A stretch of DNA of 64,000 nt from DASUPK01 sp963774305 (GTDB taxonomy: Bacteria; Actinomycetota; Thermoleophilia; Solirubrobacterales; 70-9), in the NCBI GenBank assembly GCA_963774305.1, contig CAVZEM010000003.1:1-64000 (forward strand), written 5' to 3'. The position numbers were made by a program, and so were the translations under genes. Below the pieces are notes generated by a model. That model saw only the letters and a list, made by a program, of their open reading frames with translations. It did no database searches and was not told the DNA's origin. Below, one piece after another: positions 55,492 to 61,979 of the stretch; within the stretch, counting starts at the first letter, position 1; each line of letters starts with the position of its first letter.

Positions 55492-56817
55492 TTGGCACCG
55501 CGGCGTCCACACCTCTCGGACGTCCTGCACCTCCCGCGCCTGCCCGGCGTCCCGGACGTCTTCCACCGGGTCCGGGTTCCGTCGGACCTGGATGGGGTGA
55601 CCATGGCCGGCGCCGAGGAGGATCCGCGCGCCGCGGGACTCGACCCAGAGACTGTTGAGCACATCTGGGAGGGGGCGGTGGACCTCTATCGCACCGGCGT
55701 CCACCCGGGTCTGCAGCTCTGCGTTCGCCGCGAGGGCAGGGTCGTCCTCGACCGCGCCATCGGGCACGCCCGCGGCAACGGGCCCGACGATCCCGAGGAC
55801 GCGCCGAAGGTCTTGATGACCACGGACACCCCGGCCTGCATCTTCTCCGCATCGAAGGCAGTGACGGCGATGGTCGTCCACCTGCTCGACGAGCGTCGCA
55901 GCCTCCATATCGGCGATCGGGTCAGCGAGTACATCCCCGAGTACGCGCAGAACGGCAAGGAGGGCACGACGATCGCCCACGTGCTGGCGCACCGCGCCGG
56001 CGTCGCGTCCATGCCGAAGGAGGCCCTCGATCTGGATTCGATCGACGACTGGGACCGGATCGTCCGGCTGATCTGCGAAGCCAAGCCGTCCATTCGGCCC
56101 GGCCGGATGCTCGCCTACCACGCCGTCTCGGGCGGGTACATCCTCGGCGAGATCGTCCGGCGCGTCACCGGCAAGACGGTTCGCGAGGTGCTCGCCGAAG
56201 AGATCCTGGATCCGCTGGGCTTCAGGTGGGGCAACTACGGCGTGGCGCCCGAGGACGTCGAGCGGGTCGCCCCGGCCTACGTGACTGGGCCACCCCTTCT
56301 CCCGCCGCTCTCCACGCTCGTCAAGCGGGTGCTCGGGTCGCCGCTCGACGAGGTCGTCGAGCTCTCGAACGATCCGCGCTTCCTCACCGGTCTCATCCCC
56401 TCGGCGAACGTGGTCACCAGCGCGAACGAGCTCTCCCGGTTCTTCGAGATCTTTCGCGTCGGCGGTGAGCTCGACGGCGTCCGGGTGATGGAGGAGCGGA
56501 CCGTCCGGCGGGCTCTCACCGAGCAGTCGCACCTGGAGATCGACTTCTCACTCGTCTTTCCGACGCGCTTCTCGTATGGGCTGATGCTCGGCGCCGACTA
56601 CGTCAGCCTCTACGGGCGGGACACGGACCTGGCGTTCGGGCACCTCGGCCTGATCAACATCATGGGCTGGGCGGACCCGGAACGGGCGATCTCGGTGGGG
56701 CTGATCACCACCGGCAAGGCGATCGTCTACCCGGAGCTCCCCCGCTTCTACGGCGTGATGCAGCGCATCGCGAGCGAGGTCCCGAAGACCGACCCGCCGA
56801 GCTGGATTCAGGGCTAG
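55492..56817 (+). CDS. Beta-lactamase-fold serine hydrolase (SxxK esterase-like)
   Basis: A 441-residue protein of the class C beta-lactamase/DD-peptidase fold. The nucleophile motif is SASK (Ser119, Lys122) in CIFSASKAVTAMVVH, and the Tyr motif is YHAVSGGYILGEIVRR; the region around FGHLGLINIMG may stand for the third motif. Such enzymes in soil actinobacteria are mostly esterases or amidases of unknown substrate. No signal peptide is visible. The start is uncertain: TTG 55492 directly follows the Rho-like stop, while ATG 55603 (MAGAEEDP) is conventional. The protein ends 4 nt before the end of a convergent gene. Confidence 0.85.
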   Translation: MAPRRPHLSDVLHLPRLPGVPDVFHRVRVPSDLDGVTMAGAEEDPRAAGLDPETVEHIWEGAVDLYRTGVHPGLQLCVRREGRVVLDRAIGHARGNGPDDPEDAPKVLMTTDTPACIFSASKAVTAMVVHLLDERRSLHIGDRVSEYIPEYAQNGKEGTTIAHVLAHRAGVASMPKEALDLDSIDDWDRIVRLICEAKPSIRPGRMLAYHAVSGGYILGEIVRRVTGKTVREVLAEEILDPLGFRWGNYGVAPEDVERVAPAYVTGPPLLPPLSTLVKRVLGSPLDEVVELSNDPRFLTGLIPSANVVTSANELSRFFEIFRVGGELDGVRVMEERTVRRALTEQSHLEIDFSLVFPTRFSYGLMLGADYVSLYGRDTDLAFGHLGLINIMGWADPERAISVGLITTGKAIVYPELPRFYGVMQRIASEVPKTDPPSWIQG

Positions 56818-56821
56818 AAGC

Positions 56822-57298
56822 CTAGGCCCGGTCGCGGCCGCCGTAGGCGATGGCGCCCCAGGAGGGCTCCGCGGAGAGCTCGATCAGCTCGGAGTCGCGG
56901 TCCGGCTGGACGTAGCCGAAGGTCTGCGTGGACTCGTCGAAGACGATGTCGAGCTCGCCCTCCTTGACCCGCTGGTCGAGCCAGGCGCCGCGGAAGACCA
57001 GGCGGCGAAGCCAGTGGACGAGGCTCTTGTTGGACGGGCCGACGAGCTCGTCCCAGTTCTCGTTGACGTGGCCGCCGAGGGGGGAGCAGGGCTCCCGGAT
57101 CTCGCCATTGACGGCGAGCTCGAGGAGATCCTCCAGCTCATGCTCGTCGAGGCCCTGGCGCACGAAGTCGAGCTTGACCGCCGCCTGCTCCACGCGCTGG
57201 GCGAAGTCCCGCTCGTTGAAGGAGAAGCGGAGCTCTCCGTACTCGAGCACGTAGTCGGCGCCCGATTCGTAGTTTCCTCTGCGTGCGGTCTCGTCCAC
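56822..57298 (-). CDS. Hypothetical protein
   Basis: A 158-residue soluble acidic protein with no recognised domain. It contains ADYVLEYGELRFSFNERDF, KLDFVRQGLDEHELEDLLEL and KEGELDIVFDESTQTFGYV, a mixed alpha/beta composition. I start at GTG 57298 (DETARRGNYESG). The open frame extends to TTG 57373, but the extra 25 residues look non-coding. It follows the Tag gene on the same strand after a 105-nt gap and converges with the serine hydrolase gene. Confidence 0.68.
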   Translation of the reverse strand: MDETARRGNYESGADYVLEYGELRFSFNERDFAQRVEQAAVKLDFVRQGLDEHELEDLLELAVNGEIREPCSPLGGHVNENWDELVGPSNKSLVHWLRRLVFRGAWLDQRVKEGELDIVFDESTQTFGYVQPDRDSELIELSAEPSWGAIAYGGRDRA

Positions 57299-57403
57299 GG
57301 CGTTGAGGCATCTTGGCGCATGAGGGTCCTCGTCGCCAGCTTTTCGGGTCCCCTGAACGGCCGGTTGCAGCAAAAGGGAACCCAGGGTCCGCGTCGACGT
57401 GTG

Positions 57404-58045
57404 CTACCGGAACGCGCACCCCTCGAGGTGATCGTTGACCAGCCCAGCGGCCTGCATGGTGGCGTACGCCGTCGTCGGTCCGACGAAGGCAAAGCCGCGG
57501 CCCTTGAGCTCCTTGGCGAGCGCGGTCGACTCGGCTGTGATCGCCGGGATGTCGGCGCCAGTCTTCGGGGCCGGCCGGGAATCCGGATCCGGGGCGAAGC
57601 TCCAGATGAGTTCGTCGAGCGTCTCGCCCGTCTCGTGAAGCTCGCGGGCGGCGCGAGCGTTGGCGATCGCGGCGTCGATCTTCTTGCGGTTCCGGACGAT
57701 GCCCTCATCCGACATCAGCCGCGCAACGTCCTCGTCCTCGTAGGCCGCGACCCTCTGGATGTCGAAGCTGTCGAACGCCCGCCTGAAGTTCTCCCGCTTG
57801 CGCAGGATCGTCAGCCAGGAGAGCCCGGACTGGAACGCCTCGAGCGTCAGCCGCTCATAGAGCGCCGCCTCACCGTGGAGCGGCCGTCCCCATTCGGAGT
57901 CGTGGTATTCGACGTAGTCCGACGTGCCCAGGGACCACCAGCAGCGTGGCTTGCCGTCGGGGCCCTCGGCGATCCCGTGTTCATGGTTGATAGGGCGGGG
58001 CCTCTCCCCAGCCCCAGCGAGGCGTCGGCGCCTCCTGGGGGACAT
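57404..58045 (-). CDS. tag: DNA-3-methyladenine glycosylase I
   Basis: A 213-residue base-excision repair enzyme that removes 3-methyladenine from DNA. It contains PRCWWSLGTSDYVEYHDSEW, the conserved opening, GLSWLTILRKRENFRRAFD (helix-hairpin-helix side), and GFAFVGPTTAYATMQAAGLV. The zinc-binding residues of the family (Cys and His near the start, His and Cys in VNDHLEGCAFR) appear to be kept. The only ATG (58045) lies inside the haemoglobin gene, giving a 65-nt overlap; the family usually starts nearer GPDGKPRCWW, so the first 30 residues may not be translated. Confidence 0.92.
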   Translation of the reverse strand: MSPRRRRRLAGAGERPRPINHEHGIAEGPDGKPRCWWSLGTSDYVEYHDSEWGRPLHGEAALYERLTLEAFQSGLSWLTILRKRENFRRAFDSFDIQRVAAYEDEDVARLMSDEGIVRNRKKIDAAIANARAARELHETGETLDELIWSFAPDPDSRPAPKTGADIPAITAESTALAKELKGRGFAFVGPTTAYATMQAAGLVNDHLEGCAFR

Positions 58046-58457
58046 CGTCGGCGCCGGGCTGCGAGTTGTGGAGCGCGAGCCGCGTTCCCCATTCGACGTA
58101 GGCGATGAAGGCCGAGCGGAACTCGGGGTCGTCGGGCAGCCCGGCGTCGTCCGCGGCCAGGCTCATCAGGGTCGCGAAGCGCAGGCGCTGCTCCGGCGTG
58201 ATCGCGAGGTCGCGGTGCCTGCCGACCATGCGGTGGTAGCCACCGAGCTGATCGGTGTACTCGGCCGACCCGCCGAAGACCTCGGACCACCAGAGCACGA
58301 CGTTGTGGCGGTGCTCCTCGCTGACCCCACCGGGAAAGAGGGGCGAGATCAGCTCGTCGCCCTCCACCCGGTCGTAGAAGGCATCGATCAGCTTCTCGAA
58401 CGCCTCACCGCCGCCGGCCCACTCGTACAGCGTCGGTGGATCGCCCGCTTCGGCCAT
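57981..58457 (-). CDS. Truncated haemoglobin (group II-like)
   Basis: A 158-residue single-domain globin of the truncated type. The opening SLYEWAGG-like pattern (TLYEWAGGGEAFEKLIDAFY), HRHNVVLWWSEVFGG and YHRMVGRHRDLAITPEQRLR are typical of group II (GlbO) haemoglobins. Haem binding would use the His of the F-helix segment. These proteins bind oxygen, NO or peroxide. ATG 58457 starts MAEAGDPP. A C-terminal extension (PTPRWGWGEAPPYQP) is longer than usual and overlaps the start of tag. Confidence 0.9.
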   Translation of the reverse strand: MAEAGDPPTLYEWAGGGEAFEKLIDAFYDRVEGDELISPLFPGGVSEEHRHNVVLWWSEVFGGSAEYTDQLGGYHRMVGRHRDLAITPEQRLRFATLMSLAADDAGLPDDPEFRSAFIAYVEWGTRLALHNSQPGADDVPQEAPTPRWGWGEAPPYQP

Positions 58458-58473
58458 GGACTGAAGCTACAGA

Positions 58474-58523
58474 CCGCTGCTTTTCGTCCAAAGCGGCTAC
58501 TCCGGCAGCCCGGCGGCTTCGAG
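58474..58523 (-). repeat. 50-bp repeat, copy 1 (shared 3' end module)
   Basis: This stretch differs from 60469-60518 at about 4 of 50 positions. It holds the last codons of the gene above (LEAAGLPE), the stop and a 3' hairpin (CCGCTTT/AAAGCAGCGG). The same module ends an unrelated NTF2-like gene at 60492. Confidence 0.7.
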
Positions 58524-58706
58524 GGCCTCCTCCCACGTCCGGCAGTCGAGCTGCTTGCGCAGGTCTTGAAGGTCATCGATCTCGACCTGCTTCGGCTCGT
58601 CCTCGGCCGGGATCAGGATGGCTCTCATTTTCTTGGTCCGCTTCTTCTTGTAGATGTCGGGGATCGTCTTGCCGCTCGGCTCAGGCGGCGGATGCACGAC
58701 GACCAT
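58497..58706 (-). CDS. Small hypothetical protein with LEAAGLPE tail
   Basis: A 69-residue basic protein (core SGKTIPDIYKKKRTKKMRAI). No domain recognised. ATG 58706 is preceded by GGTGAGGG; the frame is open to TTG 58757, giving 86 residues. The last ten residues EALEAAGLPE match the tails of the NTF2-like proteins, although the body is not NTF2-like. This suggests a shared C-terminal module or a recombinant gene. Confidence 0.6.
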   Translation of the reverse strand: MVVVHPPPEPSGKTIPDIYKKKRTKKMRAILIPAEDEPKQVEIDDLQDLRKQLDCRTWEEALEAAGLPE

Positions 58707-58865
58707 GCTGCCCTCACCCTGAGTTGTGACCCGATTGCCCAGCACTAGCTGAGACAACTACCTACGGGTCAACTGGACTGGTATTGCTGCCATTCTGCTG
58801 CTCCTCTCGTACTTGCGCCAGTAGTGACGCGGCAGACTGGCATATAGCCAGCCCGTCGCGCAACG

Positions 58866-58991
58866 TCAGGCTGCGACCTGGTCCCGGTCGGGCCGCAACC
58901 GATCGAAGATCGGGTGCCGCAGCCGTTCGAACTCAGTCTCACCAAACCGCTCGAAGAGTTCGAGTTCAACCTCCACGTTCTCCTCCGACAT
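58866..58991 (-). CDS. Small ORF beginning MSEENVEV (NTF2-like 5' fragment)
   Basis: A 41-residue frame starting MSEENVEVELELFERFGETE and ending in TGA. Its first seven residues and the sequence just upstream (GATACT 9 nt before ATG) match the NTF2-like genes, but the rest does not continue that fold. Either a decayed duplicate or a small gene that captured the same leader. Expression is unproven. Confidence 0.4.
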   Translation of the reverse strand: MSEENVEVELELFERFGETEFERLRHPIFDRLRPDRDQVAA

Positions 58992-59000
58992 CGCCCACGC

Positions 59001-59006
59001 AGTATC
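59001..59006 (-). promoter_or_regulatory. GATACT box, 9 nt before a MSEENVE start
   Basis: First of four GATACT boxes placed 9-10 nt before MS[QE]ENVE starts (others 59709-59714, 60430-60435, 60883-60888, all minus strand). It resembles a -10 element, and the spacing would give near-leaderless transcripts. No Shine-Dalgarno sequence lies between box and ATG. Confidence 0.45.
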
Positions 59007-59045
59007 CGCCGATTGGACCAGGGGGGCGATCGCAACAGGTCGCGT

Positions 59046-59086
59046 CCCTGGAAACCGCCCAGACGACTGGGAGTGTCAGTCCACGA
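59046..59086 (+). repeat. Direct repeat, copy 1
   Basis: CCCTGGAAACCGCC, AGACGACTGGGAG and GTCAGT-CCACGA recur at 59247-59290 with three extra bases and a few changes. The spacing is 201 bp. Purpose unknown; it lies in a 306-nt gene-free stretch. Confidence 0.6.
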
Positions 59087-59126
59087 TTCAAGCCGCGGGG
59101 GCGGAACGTCCGTATCTCATCTGTAG

Positions 59127-59157
59127 CGAGGGCCCCTCCCCGGATGGGGGGCCCTCG
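59127..59157. terminator. Strong GC hairpin
   Basis: CGAGGGCCCC (59127-59136) pairs with GGGGCCCTCG (59148-59157), with further pairing inside. CGTTCTAAG follows, with a weak T content. No gene clearly ends here, so its role is uncertain. Confidence 0.45.
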
Positions 59158-59246
59158 CGTTCTAAGTAAACGGATTTCGGGGCCCCTCGCGTCCTAGAAA
59201 CCATCGATTTTCGACGATTTCCCCAGCAGCGAGACCCTCCGGCGCC

Positions 59247-59290
59247 CCCTGGAAACCGCCAAGACGACTGGGAGGGTCAGTAGTCCACGA
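59247..59290 (+). repeat. Direct repeat, copy 2
   Basis: Second copy of the 59046-59086 sequence, just outside the 3' end of the NTF2-like gene at 59298. Confidence 0.6.
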
Positions 59291-59297
59291 ACATCGC

Positions 59298-59699
59298 CTA
59301 CTCCGAAAGCCCGGCGGCTTCGAGGGCGTCAGGACGGTTGAAGTAGACGTCGCAGCGCTGGGCCTTGGTGTCCCGGAATGTCCAAAGGTGAAACACATCG
59401 CGGCGCTCGGTCTCAACTCCGCTGCCCTTCGCAATGCCCCAGAGCCGGATCTCCATCAGCACTCTGTCCCCGGCATCGGTCAGCTCCTCAATCTCGTAGC
59501 GAAACGGCTCCCACTCATCCAGCCACAGATTGATCCCGCGCTGGAACTCGGCGAGACCGTAGTAGGCCCCCGCGTCGGGGAGCTCCGGGGGCTGGTGCAA
59601 CTCGGCGTCGGGATGGAGAAAGGTGAGGGCACGCTCGCCATCACCATCGTTGAACGCCTCGTACATCGACCTCACGATCTCGACGTTCTCCTGCGACAT
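59298..59699 (-). CDS. SnoaL/NTF2-like protein
   Basis: A 133-residue NTF2-fold protein: MSQENVEIVRSMYEAFNDGD, TFLHPDAELHQPPELPDAG, EYRGLAEF-like AYYGLAEFQRGINLWLDEW, and the tail DALEAAGLSE. I start at ATG 59699, as in its relatives; the frame runs further upstream but without coding character. A GATACT box lies 9 nt before the ATG and no Shine-Dalgarno sequence is seen. Likely binds or converts a small molecule; function unknown. Confidence 0.85.
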   Translation of the reverse strand: MSQENVEIVRSMYEAFNDGDGERALTFLHPDAELHQPPELPDAGAYYGLAEFQRGINLWLDEWEPFRYEIEELTDAGDRVLMEIRLWGIAKGSGVETERRDVFHLWTFRDTKAQRCDVYFNRPDALEAAGLSE

Positions 59700-59835
59700 C
59701 GCCCGCCCAGTATCCCGCGCGGCGGGGCCTCCCCCAGGAGATCGGCTTGCCTCAGGAACAAACTCGCCAAGAACTGGCGCGGTACTCGTTCTTAGCCTCT
59801 CTAATGAAATCGCCCTGGGGCGTAACCTTCGCCGC

Positions 59836-60033
59836 GTGCCTGATGAGGACAAGCCGCCAGTCACCTGCATCTACTGCGGCGAGCTGATCGGGCCCGGGCA
59901 ACCGGCGACGATCGTCACCAAGACCTGGCTCGATGAGAGCGGGGACCCCGACTTCACAAGCAATAACGTTGAGGGCATCGCGCATCCCGAGTGTTGGGAG
60001 CGCGAGCGACCCGACGTATCCGAGGAAACCTAA
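59836..60033 (+). CDS. Small zinc-ribbon-like protein
   Basis: A 65-residue protein starting at GTG 59836 (PDEDKPPVTCIYCGELIGPG). CIYC and HPECW provide CxxC and HxxC pairs that could hold one zinc ion. The rest (ATIVTKTWLDESGDPDFTSN) is polar. The pattern resembles small actinobacterial proteins of unknown role. The open frame before GTG lies opposite the NTF2-like gene and is unlikely to be coding. Confidence 0.6.
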   Translation: MPDEDKPPVTCIYCGELIGPGQPATIVTKTWLDESGDPDFTSNNVEGIAHPECWERERPDVSEET

Positions 60034-60077
60034 CCGCGGCTCTGGCTAGTTCAGCCCCGCCCGCCGACCTGCCCCAG

Positions 60078-60302
60078 CTACCCGAAGGCGGCGGAAGGCA
60101 TGGACGGGTCGTGCACCTTGAACGCGCGGATGTGATTGGCGTTCAGCCAGACCTCGTCCCCGTTTTGGTTGACGATCTTGATCAGGGGGATGTGCTGGAT
60201 CGTCACGCCCTCGAGCTCCTGCTTGATCTGCTCGACCGTGCTCTGCACGTTCCACGTCGTGTCATCGACGAAGACGATGTCGGCCTTGATCTCATCGGCC
60301 AT
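60078..60302 (-). CDS. Small hypothetical protein
   Basis: A 74-residue protein (MADEIKADIVFVDDTTWNVQ, then QELEGVTIQHIPLIKIVNQN and WLNANHIRAFKVHD). It looks like a small beta-rich domain and has ordinary amino-acid use, so it is probably real. ATG 60302 has a weak AGGA 10 nt upstream. No family is recognised. Confidence 0.65.
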   Translation of the reverse strand: MADEIKADIVFVDDTTWNVQSTVEQIKQELEGVTIQHIPLIKIVNQNGDEVWLNANHIRAFKVHDPSMPSAAFG

Positions 60303-60318
60303 GGGGCCCGATCCTAGT

Positions 60319-60420
60319 TCACGCTCGCGGGCCGCGCGGGCGCTCTAACGCGGCTTCAAAGTCGCCCCTCTGCCAGGCGCTACAGACGCCTCGCACGATC
60401 TCGACGTTCTCCTCCGACAT
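60319..60420 (-). pseudogene. Truncated NTF2-like gene fragment
   Basis: From ATG 60420 the frame reads MSEENVEIVRGVCSAWQRGD, then FEAALERPRGPRA and TGA after 33 residues. It is a clear 5' piece of the NTF2-like family, cut off after the first helix. Its upstream GATACT box (60430-60435) is kept. It supports repeated duplication and loss in this stretch. Confidence 0.65.
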
Positions 60421-60468
60421 CGCCCACGCAGTATCCCGCGACTAACCGAAACCCGCTTTCCACGCAAA

Positions 60469-60518
60469 CCGCCGCTTCTCGTCCAAAGCGGCTACTCCGA
60501 CAGCCCAGCGGCTTCGAG
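60469..60518 (-). repeat. 50-bp repeat, copy 2 (shared 3' end module)
   Basis: Near-identical to 58474-58523; here it covers the LEAAGLSE codons and stop of the NTF2-like gene at 60492 and its 3' flank. Confidence 0.7.
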
Positions 60519-60872
60519 ACCCTCAGCATGACTGGCGAAGTCGCGGACCCTGATGGTCCTGCCGTCGCGATATGTCACCAGCTGGGCGAGCTCACCGGTG
60601 AAGTTCAACCCCGTTGTGTGTCCCGTGCTCTTCATCTCCCCCAGGGCGAGCACGGATTCCCCGAGTTCACGGACGTCGGGGAACCGAACCGTGATTTGCA
60701 TGTCGCCCTTGAAGCTCTCCCAGGCCTGCCGGACTCCGGCACGCCCGCGATAGACCTCCATGAGCGCGAACCATTCGACCTCGGGATCGTACTGCTCGAT
60801 CCACGCGTCGAAGTCGTCGCGGTTCCAAGCCATGACGCCCCGTTTGAAGACTTCGACGTTTTCCTCCGACAT
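60492..60872 (-). CDS. SnoaL/NTF2-like protein
   Basis: A 126-residue NTF2-fold protein: MSEENVEVFKRGVMAWNRDD, WIEQYDPEVEWFALMEVYRG, RQAWESFKGDMQITVRFPD and the tail GLEAAGLSE. ATG 60872 has a GATACT box 10 nt upstream and no Shine-Dalgarno sequence. It is one of three complete relatives in the window. The function is unknown. Confidence 0.87.
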   Translation of the reverse strand: MSEENVEVFKRGVMAWNRDDFDAWIEQYDPEVEWFALMEVYRGRAGVRQAWESFKGDMQITVRFPDVRELGESVLALGEMKSTGHTTGLNFTGELAQLVTYRDGRTIRVRDFASHAEGLEAAGLSE

Positions 60873-60906
60873 CGCACCTCGGAGTATCTCGCGCCATCAA
60901 AAGGAG

Positions 60907-60929
60907 CCGCTTTCCATGCAAAGCAGCGG
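60907..60929. repeat. Palindromic mini-repeat
   Basis: CCGCTTT-CCATGC-AAAGCAGCGG, a hairpin related to the 3' part of the 58474 module and to 60453-60491. It sits between the NTF2-like and BI-1 genes. Confidence 0.5.
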
Positions 60930-60964
60930 TCTTGAGATCAGACCGCGTTGCAGGCGAGATGCCG

Positions 60965-61654
60965 TTAGCGGCTCTGCCCGAAGATCCGCAGCAGGAAGAG
61001 GAAGAGGTTGATGAAGTCGAGGTAGAGGGCGAGGGCGCCCATGATCGCCGCGCGTCCCTCTGCCTCGCCGGTGAGCCCCTGCTGGTTGATCTGCTTGAGC
61101 TTCTGCATGTCGTATGCGGTGAGCGCGGCGAAGATCGCAACCCCGGCGTACGTCGTTATCCAGTAGAGGGTCGAGTTGGCCCAGAAGACGTTGACGATCG
61201 TCGCCAGGATCAACCCGATCAGGGCCATGAAGACGATCGAGCCGACCTTGGAGAGGTCGATGTGGGTCACCGCGCCCCAGACGGCGAGCGCGCCGAACAT
61301 GCCGGCGGTGATCAGGAATGCGGTGAAGATCGACTGGGTCGTGTAGAGCTCGAAGATGAAGGCGAAGGTGACGCCGACCGTCGCCGAGTAGAGCAGGAAG
61401 AGGAAGGTCGCCAGCCCGACCGAGATCCGCGGCAGCAGGAAGACGAGACCGAGGACGAGGGCCAGCTGAAGGACGATCACCCCGATGACGATCCCCGGGC
61501 TCTGGGTGATGTCAGTGAGGAGCTTGTCCGAGGATCCGATCGCCGCCGCGACCCCGCCGGTGATGGCGAGGCCCACGAACATCCAGAGGAAGACCCGCTG
61601 CAGGAAGGTCGAGTCGGCGCGCGCGACCTCGGCGGGTTGTGCCGCGTACTCCAT
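60965..61654 (-). CDS. Bax inhibitor-1 (BI-1/YccA) family membrane protein
   Basis: A 229-residue protein with seven membrane segments. It has TFLQRVFLWMFVGLAITGGV at the start, LYSATVGVTFAFIFELYTTQ in the middle, and ALTAYDMQKLKQINQQGLTG with ALALYLDFINLFLFLLRIFG at the end, all family hallmarks. Bacterial members are pH-sensitive calcium leak channels or modulators of FtsH-type proteases; which applies here is unknown. ATG 61654 lies 22 nt from the divergent DUF192 start, so promoters overlap. Confidence 0.93.
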   Translation of the reverse strand: MEYAAQPAEVARADSTFLQRVFLWMFVGLAITGGVAAAIGSSDKLLTDITQSPGIVIGVIVLQLALVLGLVFLLPRISVGLATFLFLLYSATVGVTFAFIFELYTTQSIFTAFLITAGMFGALAVWGAVTHIDLSKVGSIVFMALIGLILATIVNVFWANSTLYWITTYAGVAIFAALTAYDMQKLKQINQQGLTGEAEGRAAIMGALALYLDFINLFLFLLRIFGQSR

Positions 61655-61676
61655 GCGGCCGGGAGCTTATGGGAGG

Positions 61677-61979
61677 GTGGAGACACCGTCTCGGTTTCGA
61701 GGGCTTGAGCGTTGCGAGCTGCTTGGCCTCGAGGTGCCTGTCGCGACGAGCCGCCACAGCCGGCTCCTGGGGCTCGCCCTGCTGCCACGACGGCGCGCCG
61801 GAGCGGGCCTGCTGATCCCGCGCTGCCGCAGCGTCCACACCTTCGGGATGCGGTTCGCGCTCGACGTGCTCTTCCTCGACGCGGAGGATCGGGTGATCGA
61901 GCTGCGGCGAGGTGTCCCTCCGGGTCGCGTCATACGCTGCCCTGGCGCGATGGCCGTGCTCGAACTGCCCTCCCCATAA
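61677..61979 (+). CDS. DUF192 family protein
   Basis: A 100-residue protein with RLLGLALLPRRRAGAGLLI and CRSVHTFGMRFALDVLFLDA, the DUF192 core, then RVIELRRGVPPGRV. Function of the family is not well defined; many members are exported, but no signal peptide is seen here. GTG 61677 is the most likely start because the BI-1 gene begins 22 nt away on the other strand. The stop is adjacent to the next start, giving an operon with the exporter. Confidence 0.83.
   Translation: METPSRFRGLERCELLGLEVPVATSRHSRLLGLALLPRRRAGAGLLIPRCRSVHTFGMRFALDVLFLDAEDRVIELRRGVPPGRVIRCPGAMAVLELPSP

Larger units (their letters stand above)
58992..59297. other. 306-nt gene-free stretch rich in repeats
   Basis: It contains a GATACT box, the two direct-repeat copies, the 59127-59157 hairpin and a partial second copy of its right arm (59178-59197). 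No convincing reading frame is seen. Confidence 0.5.

Noticed and set aside
58474..60518. LEAAGLSE tail as an encapsulin cargo-loading peptide
   Set aside because: No encapsulin gene is in the window and the sequence does not match known loading peptides; only a general tag hypothesis is kept.
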